5,469 nt of DNA. Source: a bacterium. Lineage in GTDB: Bacteria; Bacillota_I; Bacilli_A; RF39; UBA660. The notes under the pieces are model-generated. The model searched no databases and was not told the origin of the DNA. It saw nothing but the letters and a program-made list of their open reading frames with translations. Below are positions 1-4,554 of this stretch, one piece after another (position 1 is the first letter of the stretch; each line of letters begins with the position of its first letter). Where the stretch lies: positions 1 to 5,469 of the forward strand of contig JAQXIG010000026.1 in assembly GCA_029007685.1 (NCBI GenBank), written 5' to 3'. A program made the translations under genes and the position numbers.

Positions 1-311
1 CATGACTATTTCACAAGTGCATTACCACAACCACAAAAAGGAGAACCAGTTACATTACCACTAAGAAAAAATGCACCAGTAACCGGTAACTTTTTAATTG
101 GAACGGATGCAAATAACAATACAGCAAATTTATATATTGGCGATGGATATACAATAAAATCATTTGATTTGAATGCAAACACAGGAACATCGATTAGAAG
201 TGTAGGCGGAGCAAATGGATTACAAGCAGACTTAACACAAGCAACCGCAGCAACAATAAACCAATTAAGACAAGCATTCCAAATACAAAAACTACTTGAA
301 AGAGATGCAAG
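1..311 (+). repeat. Left contig terminus, overlapping the right terminus: VP1 cassette allele A
   Basis: It matches 5117-5469. Bases 1-81 differ only at 64 and 71 (both A here, G at the right end). Bases 241-311 differ at 249, 258, 279 and 292, all silent. The middle, 82-240, has no evident base-level match and is 42 bases shorter. The overlap is what a circular genome gives when linearised; the mismatched centre shows that two variants were joined. Confidence 0.9.
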
Positions 312-1014
312 GGGTGGAACAAGATACATAGAAATTATAAAATCACATTTTGGAATAACAAGCCCCGATGCAAGAATGCAAAGAGCGGAATATTTAGGCG
401 GTAAAAGAGTACCAATTACAATGGCACAAGTACTACAAAATTCACAAAGTACAGAACAAAGCCCACTAGGAAACACAGCCGCATACTCTTTGACAACAGG
501 TAGCCATAGTTCATTTACAAAATCATTTACAGAACATGGATATATTATGGGATTAGCATGTGTTAGAGTTGAACATTCATACCAACAAGGCATTGAAAAA
601 ATGTGGAGTAGAAAAGATAGGTTTGATTTCTATTGGCCAGCACTAGCAAACATTGGAGAACAAGCAATATTAAACAAAGAAATATATGCACAAGGGAAAA
701 ATGTTGCAGAAGACGAGCAGGCATTCGGTTATCAAGAAGCGTGGGCAGAATATAGATATAAAAACAACCAAATAACAGGATATATGCGAAGCGGTATAAC
801 AGGATCACTAGATATATGGCACTTTGGCGACAAATACAATGCACTACCAAAACTATCACAAGGATGGATAGAAGAAGGAACACAAAACATTGACCAAACA
901 CTAGCAGCAACAAGCAATATTGCACCACAGTTTATTGCAGACTTTTATTTTAAAGTAAAAGCAACACGACCAATGCCAATTTATTCAATCCCAGGATTAA
1001 TAGACCATAACTAA
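1..1014 (+). CDS. VP1: Major capsid protein VP1, C-terminal part (5' end lies at the other end of the contig)
   Basis: The reading frame is open from base 1 to a TAA at 1012-1014 (337 residues) and continues the frame that starts at 4544. The ATG at 169 is internal, not a start. Gokushovirus capsid signatures are plain: INQLRQAFQIQKLLERDARG (from base 256), RAEYLGG, MAQVLQ, SPLGNTAAYS, GYIMGLACVRVEHSYQQGI, KMWSRKDRFDFYWPALANIG, FGYQEAWAEYRYK, SLDIWHFGD, LPKLSQGWIEE, and the C-terminal MPIYSIPGLIDHN. The protein forms the T=1 icosahedral shell. Codons 28-80 (bases 82-240) are the variable surface-loop region and differ completely from the copy at the right end. Joined to the right-end N-terminus at the shared HDYFTSALPQPQ sequence, it gives a 528-residue protein, a normal length for the family. 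VP2 follows after 20 bases, so the two are probably co-transcribed. Confidence 0.97.
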   Translation, partial: HDYFTSALPQPQKGEPVTLPLRKNAPVTGNFLIGTDANNNTANLYIGDGYTIKSFDLNANTGTSIRSVGGANGLQADLTQATAATINQLRQAFQIQKLLERDARGGTRYIEIIKSHFGITSPDARMQRAEYLGGKRVPITMAQVLQNSQSTEQSPLGNTAAYSLTTGSHSSFTKSFTEHGYIMGLACVRVEHSYQQGIEKMWSRKDRFDFYWPALANIGEQAILNKEIYAQGKNVAEDEQAFGYQEAWAEYRYKNNQITGYMRSGITGSLDIWHFGDKYNALPKLSQGWIEEGTQNIDQTLAATSNIAPQFIADFYFKVKATRPMPIYSIPGLIDHN

Positions 1015-1034
1015 AAAGGTGGGGGAATATAACA

Positions 1035-1364
1035 ATGAGTTTTTTATCAACAATTGGTGAAGCATTAAACGAGATTAGCGGAGTAACCGCACAAAATGAA
1101 TATCAAAAAGAATTAGCGAATACAGCGCATCAAAGAGAAGTAAACGACCTAAAAAAAGCGGGACTAAATCCAGCATTATCTGCAATGAATGGAACAAGTG
1201 CAGAAAATGTTTCAAGCAATGGAGCAGGAAACGGAATAGGCAATGTTGCAAATATTATGAATGCGGGAGCAAATTTAGTTACGGCAGCAAAAAAGGGAAA
1301 GGACAATAATCAATTAATTGCAAATACAGCAAAAATTATTGGCATGCTTGCAAAATGGTATTAA
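1035..1364 (+). CDS. VP2: DNA pilot / minor capsid protein VP2, unusually short
   Basis: The 109-residue product carries the gokushovirus VP2 signature: QNEYQKELANTAHQREVNDL (residues 20-39) followed directly by KKAGLNPALSAMNG (residues 40-53). In the family this protein is internal or minor in the virion and helps deliver DNA into the host cell (H-protein analogue). The N-terminus (residues 1-15, FLSTIGEALNEI) looks like an amphipathic helix. A Gly/Asn/Ala-rich stretch (about 63-85) follows and the protein ends IIGMLAKWY. The start is supported by a G-rich Shine-Dalgarno stretch (AAGGTGGGGG, 1016-1025) nine bases upstream. Most family members are clearly longer (about 180 residues or more) and carry a coiled-coil region that is absent here. 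There is no frameshift visible downstream: the next bases are noncoding and lead into a hairpin. Identity is secure from motif and position next to VP1. Confidence 0.9.
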   Translation: MSFLSTIGEALNEISGVTAQNEYQKELANTAHQREVNDLKKAGLNPALSAMNGTSAENVSSNGAGNGIGNVANIMNAGANLVTAAKKGKDNNQLIANTAKIIGMLAKWY

Positions 1365-1403
1365 TTTTTTATGAATGTTTGCGAGATAGAAAGGATAAAT
1401 TTT

Positions 1404-1456
1404 GTGTCACTCAGCCCCATTAACATCAAGTAAGGTTAATGGGGCCCCAGTGACAC
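1404..1456 (+). other. Long imperfect hairpin between VP2 and Rep
   Basis: GTGTCACT (1404-1411) pairs with AGTGACAC (1449-1456), and CCCCATTAAC (1415-1424) pairs with GTTAATGGGG (1435-1444). A CAG/CCCC internal loop separates the stems and a 10-base loop (ATCAAGTAAG) closes them. That is 18 Watson-Crick pairs in an otherwise weakly structured, A-rich genome. The 3' side is followed by TAAAAAAAATTT rather than a T-run, so it is not a standard intrinsic terminator for the + strand. It sits 22 bases before the Rep start, just upstream of the Rep ribosome binding site. Possible roles are an attenuator or mRNA end-protecting structure between structural genes and Rep, or a structure on the single-stranded genome (priming or packaging). 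The sequence does not decide between these. Confidence 0.8.
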
Positions 1457-1478
1457 TAAAAAAAATTTAGGAGATATT

Positions 1479-2501
1479 ATGAGTTGTTTTCATCCAATGC
1501 ATGGTTTTGTCATTGGAAAAACTGATAGCGGCAAAGATAAATATCAAATTGAAAGCGGAGAAGTTACATGGGTACATCCATTAGACAGGAATGGAAATAG
1601 AGATATAAGCAGATTTGTAAGAGAATTTATAGAGATACCTTGCGGGAAATGTATTGGATGCAGATTAGACTATTCTAAGGAATGGGCAACAAGATGCATG
1701 CTAGAAGCAAAACAATACAAGCACAATGCTTTTATAACATTAACATATGACAATGAAAATATAAAACTAAACAAAGGAATAAATAGAGAAACAGGCGAAA
1801 TTGAATTAGTAGGGAATTTAGTTCCAAATGATTTAACAAACTTTATGAAAAAACTGAGAAGACATTGGGAATATAATTACGGAGAAAAAAATATAAGATT
1901 TTACGCTTGCGGAGAATATGGTTCAAATACATTTAGACCACATTATCACATAATATGCTTTAATATTGATATTCCAGATTTAAAATACTTTTTTACAAAT
2001 AAAAGCGGAGATAAAACATACACAAGCGAAATAATAGAAAAGATATGGGGAAAAGGAATTGTAAGCATAGGAGAAGTAACATGGAATAGTGCAGCATACA
2101 CTGCTAGATATGTTATGAAAAAAATTAAGGGTAAAAATGCAAAAGAACAATATGAAGAAATGGGAATATTACCCGAATTTGTAAGAATGAGTAGAAAGCC
2201 AGGAATAGCAAGAAATTTTTACGAAGATAACAAAGAAAAAATATATTTAACAGATGAAGTAATAGTAACCAATAAAAACGGATTAGCAATGAAAGCAAAG
2301 CCAAGCAAGTATTTTGATAGACTTTACGATTTGGACAGCCCGGAAGCAATGGAAGCAATTAAAAAAGCAAGAAAAGAACGAGCGGAAATTGCCGACATTA
2401 TCAGAGCAACAAAGACAAGCCTAAGCAAAGAAGAATATTTGTTACAAAAAGAAGAAATAACAAATAGAAAATTAAAAAAATTAAAAAGAGTGGGAATATA
2501 A
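1479..2501 (+). CDS. VP4: Replication initiation protein VP4 (HUH endonuclease, Rep)
   Basis: The 340-residue protein nicks the double-stranded replicative form at the origin, stays bound to the 5' end and starts rolling-circle replication. Visible motifs are: N-terminal MSCFHPMHGF; a Cys cluster IPCGKCIGC (Cys55, 58, 61), typical of gokushovirus Rep; motif I FITLTYDNE (85-93); the metal-binding HUH motif FRPHYHIICF with His155 and His157; and the catalytic tyrosine motif AAYTARYVMKK with Tyr207 and Tyr211, the two-tyrosine arrangement of the phiX174 gpA superfamily. The C-terminus is Lys/Glu-rich. Length is normal for the family. AGGAG at 1469-1473 lies five bases before the ATG. The gene follows VP2 across a hairpin-bearing gap and its stop codon lies in the loop of a terminator hairpin. 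Confidence 0.97.
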   Translation: MSCFHPMHGFVIGKTDSGKDKYQIESGEVTWVHPLDRNGNRDISRFVREFIEIPCGKCIGCRLDYSKEWATRCMLEAKQYKHNAFITLTYDNENIKLNKGINRETGEIELVGNLVPNDLTNFMKKLRRHWEYNYGEKNIRFYACGEYGSNTFRPHYHIICFNIDIPDLKYFFTNKSGDKTYTSEIIEKIWGKGIVSIGEVTWNSAAYTARYVMKKIKGKNAKEQYEEMGILPEFVRMSRKPGIARNFYEDNKEKIYLTDEVIVTNKNGLAMKAKPSKYFDRLYDLDSPEAMEAIKKARKERAEIADIIRATKTSLSKEEYLLQKEEITNRKLKKLKRVGI

Positions 2502-2512
2502 CCACTCTTTTT
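2483..2512 (+). terminator. Intrinsic terminator overlapping the Rep stop codon
   Basis: AAAAAGAGTGG (2483-2493) pairs perfectly with CCACTCTTTTT (2502-2512) over 11 bp, with an eight-base loop (GAATATAA) that contains the Rep TAA stop. The 3' arm ends in a T-run, so the stem also supplies the U-tract, and the A-run on the 5' side would make it work on the other strand too. It is the only convincing intrinsic terminator in the window. Confidence 0.85.
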
Positions 2513-2521
2513 ATAATATTA

Positions 2522-2582
2522 ACTTTTCCTACTTGACAAGTAAGGGGTGGCAACAAGCATGTTACCACCCTAAGGGGAAAGT
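2522..2582 (+). repeat. Branched inverted repeat (three-way-junction-like foldback)
   Basis: Outer arms ACTTTTCCT (2522-2530) and GGGGAAAGT (2574-2582) pair over nine positions, two of them G-T. Inside lie two further elements: the palindrome ACTTGACAAGT (2531-2541) and a longer hairpin of GGGTGG (2545-2550) with CCACCC (2565-2570), extended past one C/A mismatch by AACA (2552-2555) with TGTT (2560-2563) around an AGCA loop. On the single-stranded genome these could form a three-way junction. There is no T-run after it, so it is not a terminator. Confidence 0.7.
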
Positions 2583-2611
2583 ATAGGCAATTGTATCCGG
2601 TCGTCAAGGGT

Positions 2612-2635
2612 AAAAAAATTTTTAAAAAAATTTTT
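2612..2635 (+). repeat. Tandem A7T5 repeat inside a foldback
   Basis: Two perfect, adjacent 12-base units of AAAAAAATTTTT occupy 2612-2623 and 2624-2635. They are enclosed by GTCAAGG (2603-2609) and CCTTGAC (2647-2653), with an inner pairing of GTAAA (2610-2614) to TTTAC (2637-2641) and a five-base bulge on the 3' side. The two A-tracts are 12 bases apart, near one helical turn, so the duplex should be bent and easy to melt. This fits an origin or a regulatory architecture element. Confidence 0.75.
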
Positions 2636-2710
2636 GTTTACTCCATCCTTGACTACCTAGTGAAGATTTTTAAATCGAGTTAAAAAATAAAAAAAACTAT
2701 TTAAAATTTG

Positions 2711-2738
2711 TTGACAAGTATAATTTTAATGTGATAAT
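2711..2738 (+). promoter_or_regulatory. Strong sigma-A-like promoter driving the whole gene cluster
   Basis: A consensus -35 TTGACA (2711-2716) is followed after 16 bases by GATAAT (2733-2738), five of six matches to TATAAT. A TG one base upstream of the -10 (2730-2731) makes it an extended -10. It lies about 60 bases before the ribbon-helix-helix start and about 200 bases after the Rep terminator. The 10 bases TTGACAAGTA that include the -35 are repeated at 2533-2542, which suggests a shared binding site. Confidence 0.8.
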
Positions 2739-2797
2739 AATAAAAATGTAATACAAATAATTAAAAAATAATCTATGAACGAAAGGGGGTGAATTTT

Positions 2798-2968
2798 ATG
2801 TTTAAGACTACAAAAAATAAAGAAGCAATGAAAAGCACATGCATAAGACTAAAAAGAGAAACCGCAGAAGATGTGCAAGAATTAGCCGAAAAAACACACA
2901 GAAAACCAACTGAATTAATCCGAGTAATTGTTGAAAATTATTTTAATAGTCTAAAACAAATTAAATAG
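2798..2968 (+). CDS. Small ribbon-helix-helix (CopG/Arc-like) DNA-binding protein
   Basis: The 56-residue product begins MFKTTKNKEAMKS and has the ribbon-helix-helix layout. A basic N-terminal arm is followed by a short beta strand STCIRLK (13-19), helix A (RETAEDVQELAEKTH, about 20-34), a turn RKPT, and helix B (ELIRVIVENYF, about 39-49). Such proteins dimerise through the strand, which enters the major groove of short operator sites. AAGGGGGTGA (2783-2792) is a near-perfect Shine-Dalgarno sequence five bases before the ATG, so this is probably among the best translated genes. As first gene after the promoter, with a possible operator overlapping that promoter, it is likely an autoregulator or copy-number regulator (inference). 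A role as an origin-binding accessory factor is also possible. It is not part of the core gokushovirus gene set. Confidence 0.85.
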   Translation: MFKTTKNKEAMKSTCIRLKRETAEDVQELAEKTHRKPTELIRVIVENYFNSLKQIK

Positions 2969-2997
2969 TTCGCAAAAGTGTTGTTTTGCAAATTTTT
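2969..2997 (+). terminator. Weak terminator-like hairpin after the ribbon-helix-helix gene
   Basis: GCAAAA (2972-2977) pairs with TTTTGC (2984-2989) around a GTGTTG loop, extended by TT/AA across one mismatch, and is followed by five T (2993-2997). The stem has only two G-C pairs, so it would be leaky. It starts right after the TAG stop and may lower expression of downstream genes relative to the regulator. Confidence 0.35.
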
Positions 2998-3042
2998 ATA
3001 ATATATGTACTACAATAAAATACAAAAATAGGAGAATAAGAA

Positions 3043-3357
3043 ATGGAAATATCAACAGATAATATTGTTACAATTGTAACAACCATAGTTCAAATAATAA
3101 TAGTATTGTTTTATGCAATAACAATGCTAAAAAGTAATAAAAAAAGTGGATTAAAAATATTAGATAATATTGTAAAAACAATTCCTACATATATAGGAAA
3201 TGCAAGGCAAGTGCTAACAAATCCAACAAACACAAAAATATTAAATTATGTAATTGCAGAAATCAAAGGAGACTTCGAAGAAGCATTGACAAAGAAACAA
3301 GAAAAACAAATAACTAAAAAAGTTGAAGAGGTATTAGCAAATGAGAAAGAAAACTAA
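3043..3357 (+). CDS. Small membrane protein with one N-terminal span, unidentified (possible lysis protein)
   Basis: The 104-residue protein has a short N-terminus (MEISTDN), then one long hydrophobic segment IVTIVTTIVQIIIVLFYAIT (about 8-27), then a positively charged junction (KSNKKSGLK). The soluble tail, about 70 residues, contains TIPTYIGNARQVLTNPTNTK and a charged helical C-terminus (EEALTKKQEKQITKKVEEVL). The positive-inside rule places the tail in the cytoplasm. AGGAG at 3030-3034 lies eight bases before the ATG. I do not recognise the family. A single-span, highly charged small protein is compatible with a holin or a single-gene lysis protein, which this genome otherwise lacks, but no motif proves it. 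It overlaps the packaging protein gene by 17 bases. Confidence 0.8.
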   Translation: MEISTDNIVTIVTTIVQIIIVLFYAITMLKSNKKSGLKILDNIVKTIPTYIGNARQVLTNPTNTKILNYVIAEIKGDFEEALTKKQEKQITKKVEEVLANEKEN

Positions 3358-3454
3358 ACCAAGAGTAGATAAAAAAATATTTACAAGAACAGCGCAAAAA
3401 ATAAAAAAAGTAAATGTTGACCCAAACATAAACCGCGGTGGAATAAGATTATGA
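3341..3454 (+). CDS. VP8: DNA-packaging / DNA-binding protein, VP8 (phiX174 J-like)
   Basis: This is a 37-residue, very basic protein: MRKKTKPRVDKKIFTRTAQK, then IKKVNVDPNINRGGIRL. The pattern of Arg/Lys clusters, a central K-x-F-x-x-TA and a C-terminal RGGIRL matches the small basic protein of chlamydial and other gokushoviruses. By analogy with phiX174 J it neutralises the genome during packaging and binds the inner capsid face. About a third of residues are Arg or Lys. The gene starts inside the membrane protein gene (17-base overlap) and ends by ATGA overlap with the next gene, so translation of all three is probably coupled. The TGA right after RGGIRL shows that TGA is a stop in this host. 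Confidence 0.88.
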   Translation: MRKKTKPRVDKKIFTRTAQKIKKVNVDPNINRGGIRL

Positions 3455-3744
3455 GATATTACATAAAAGCCTATTTAGAAGAAAGAAATATAATGGACCA
3501 AATAGCCGAAACAATAACAGATGCAAGACAAAAAGCAGAATATATCGTAAATATACAAAGTTATGACAAAGCGGAAATATATGAAATAAAAAAATGGGAA
3601 AATGGAGAATGGCCCAAACTAGAAAAAGAGCCATTAAAAACAATTTATCCTGATAAAACAAAAAATGATTATACAAGAGAGTTAATCATGGTGAGACTAC
3701 AAAGAAAAAAAAATGACCGAGCAAGAAAAGAAAAATTTAATTAA
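3451..3744 (+). CDS. Conserved-looking 97-residue protein of unknown function
   Basis: It begins MRYYIKAYLEERNIMDQIAE. The N-terminal half mixes short strand-like segments and a helix (IAETITDARQKAEYIVNI, about 18-35); the middle has KAEIYEIKKWENGEWPKLE (40-58), and the C-terminus is strongly basic (VRLQRKKNDRARKEKF). No membrane span or signal peptide is visible. The start overlaps the VP8 stop as ATGA. The ribosome binding site GGTGGA (3437-3442) is made from the codons of the RGG motif of VP8, eight bases from the ATG. I do not recognise a family. Its position between the packaging and VP5 genes suggests a nonstructural helper in replication or single-strand synthesis, and the basic tail would fit nucleic acid binding; both are inference. 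Confidence 0.8.
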   Translation: MRYYIKAYLEERNIMDQIAETITDARQKAEYIVNIQSYDKAEIYEIKKWENGEWPKLEKEPLKTIYPDKTKNDYTRELIMVRLQRKKNDRARKEKFN

Positions 3745-3838
3745 AAAACTAGAAATAGAGCAATTAAAGTGAAGTAGACAACTAGAAATATATCTAGGAT
3801 TTGAAAAAGCGATAAAAATAATTAAGGAGATTAAAATT
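3713..3838 (+). pseudogene. Possible decayed short reading frame interrupted by TGA, in frame with VP5
   Basis: An ATG at 3713 opens MTEQEKKNLIKKLEIEQLK and stops at TGA 3770-3772. The same frame then stays open as SRQLEIYLGFEKAIKIIKEI and runs without a stop into the VP5 ATG at 3839. Both halves look protein-like (charged helix), and AACTAGAAATA repeats at 3747-3757 and 3780-3790, exactly 11 codons apart. It may be a broken N-terminal extension or small gene, or just an A-rich spacer. No good ribosome binding site precedes the 3713 ATG, and VP5 has its own, so VP5 does not depend on it. Confidence 0.25.
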
Positions 3839-4093
3839 ATGATAAATAAAATATATTGTTTAAAAGATATAAAAATTGGTTATATGCAACCATTCACAAT
3901 GCAAAATGATGCGGTGGCAATAAGAGCATTCGCAAACAGTGCAAGAGCAAATCAACCTAACAATGTAAATACAAATAGTGAAGATATAGAATTATATTGC
4001 ATAGGTGAATTTAATGACACAACAGGAAAAATAAACGGAATAGAGCCAGAATTCATGGCAAAAGCGGTTGATTTTGTCAAAATAGGAGAATAG
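3839..4093 (+). CDS. VP5: Nonstructural protein VP5 (gokushovirus)
   Basis: The 84-residue protein has the family layout: KIYCLKDIKIGYMQPFTMQN (4-23), a conserved AVAIRAFANSARANQ segment (25-39), an SEDIELYCIGEFNDTTGKI segment (about 47-65) and a variable C-terminus. Gokushovirus VP5 is a small cytoplasmic nonstructural protein, thought by analogy with phiX174 C to act in the switch to single-stranded DNA synthesis or in DNA binding. AAGGAG (3824-3829) lies nine bases before the ATG. The stop is two bases before the VP3 start, and the VP3 ribosome binding site lies in its last codons, so VP5 and VP3 are probably coupled. Order VP5-VP3-VP1-VP2 is classic for the group. Confidence 0.92.
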   Translation: MINKIYCLKDIKIGYMQPFTMQNDAVAIRAFANSARANQPNNVNTNSEDIELYCIGEFNDTTGKINGIEPEFMAKAVDFVKIGE

Positions 4094-4095
4094 AT

Positions 4096-4554
4096 ATGAA
4101 ATATTATACAGAACACACAAAACCGGAAAATGAGCCAAATAACGCCGGAAGTGGCATAAGAGAAATTTACAAATATGTAAAAAATGAAAAAACCGGAGAA
4201 TTAGAATATAAAAAAACAGGAAGCGAAAATGTATATGAAAAAATTCAAGCATCACTCGAAGAAACAAAAATTAGCAATATTATTGAAAGAGCATTAGGGG
4301 GAGATATTACAGCAATAAACAATGGAAATGCACAATATGGAGATATTAGCGAATTACCAAGAGATATAAACAGTGCAAGCGAAATGGCAAAAAATACAAA
4401 TAAACTTGCAACATCATTACCGGAAGAAATTAGACAAAAAATTTTAAACGGCGACGATATAACAAAAGAAGATATAGAGAAGGCATACAACAAAACAGAA
4501 ACAACTGAAAAAACTACAACAACGGAAAAAGGAGATGTAATAAATGAGCAATAG
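4096..4554 (+). CDS. VP3: Internal scaffolding protein VP3
   Basis: The 152-residue protein shows VP3 signatures: YEKIQASLEETKISNIIERA (about 47-66), GGDITAINNGNAQYGDISEL (68-87) and SLPEEIRQKIL (107-117). It guides assembly of VP1 pentamers into procapsids and is lost before maturation (family knowledge, phiX174 B analogue). The C-terminus after residue 130 is a low-complexity Thr/Glu/Lys tail (TETTEKTTTTEKG). AGGAG at 4084-4088 is seven bases before the ATG. Its last 11 bases overlap the VP1 start, and the VP1 ribosome binding site is encoded in the EKGDV codons, so scaffold and capsid synthesis should be linked. Confidence 0.95.
   Translation: MKYYTEHTKPENEPNNAGSGIREIYKYVKNEKTGELEYKKTGSENVYEKIQASLEETKISNIIERALGGDITAINNGNAQYGDISELPRDINSASEMAKNTNKLATSLPEEIRQKILNGDDITKEDIEKAYNKTETTEKTTTTEKGDVINEQ

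Larger units (their letters stand above)
2502..2797 (+). other. Main noncoding region: candidate replication origin and control region
   Basis: This is the largest stretch without a gene. In order it holds the 3' arm of the Rep terminator, a branched foldback (2522-2582), a foldback enclosing a tandem A/T repeat (2603-2653), an AT-rich stretch, a strong promoter (2711-2738) and the leader of the ribbon-helix-helix gene. The concentration of secondary structure, phased A-tracts and low GC is what one expects of an origin or complementary-strand initiation zone. Gokushovirus nick sites are not recognisable by eye. An ACTTGA at 2531-2536, at the base of the small palindrome, resembles the phiX174 nick context CAACTTG/A, but the match is short and the same hexamer also occurs inside VP1. 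Confidence 0.55.

Noticed and set aside
1..311. Diversity-generating retroelement with template and variable repeats
   Set aside because: There is no reverse transcriptase gene, differences are not confined to adenines, and the two copies differ in length and overlap only as contig ends.
6..593. Long reverse-strand open frames opposite VP1, and similar ones opposite Rep and VP3
   Set aside because: They mirror A-rich genes in the antisense direction, give Phe/Leu/Cys-rich nonsense proteins, and lack ribosome binding sites.
169..1014. Separate gene starting at the ATG at 169
   Set aside because: The same frame is open upstream to base 1 and encodes VP1 sequence that matches the right end; the ATG is an internal codon within the variable loop.
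1404..1433. GTG-started nine-residue frame (VSLSPINIK) after AAAGGA
   Set aside because: Too short to support as a gene; it coincides with the hairpin arm, so it is mentioned only as a possible leader under that finding.
2533..2538. Second TTGACA as a -35 box
   Set aside because: No acceptable -10 sequence lies 15-19 bases downstream; the bases are part of a palindrome and more likely a binding site.
2775..2792. Five-codon frame MNERG upstream of the ribbon-helix-helix gene
   Set aside because: No ribosome binding site precedes it, and its bases are the Shine-Dalgarno sequence of the real gene.
2986..3016. Promoter before the membrane protein gene (TTGCAA, 19-base gap, TACAAT)
   Set aside because: Poor -35 and long spacer; the TATAAT at 2997 also has no -35 at a proper distance. 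Not strong enough to list.
2991..3020. dif-like site for Xer-mediated integration, as known in some gokushovirus prophages
   Set aside because: The AT-rich stretch does not show the two conserved Xer half-sites, and no chromosomal flanks are present.
3452..3454. TGA as tryptophan (Spiroplasma-like code)
   Set aside because: TGA directly follows the canonical RGGIRL terminus of VP8, and tryptophan is written TGG in the other genes.
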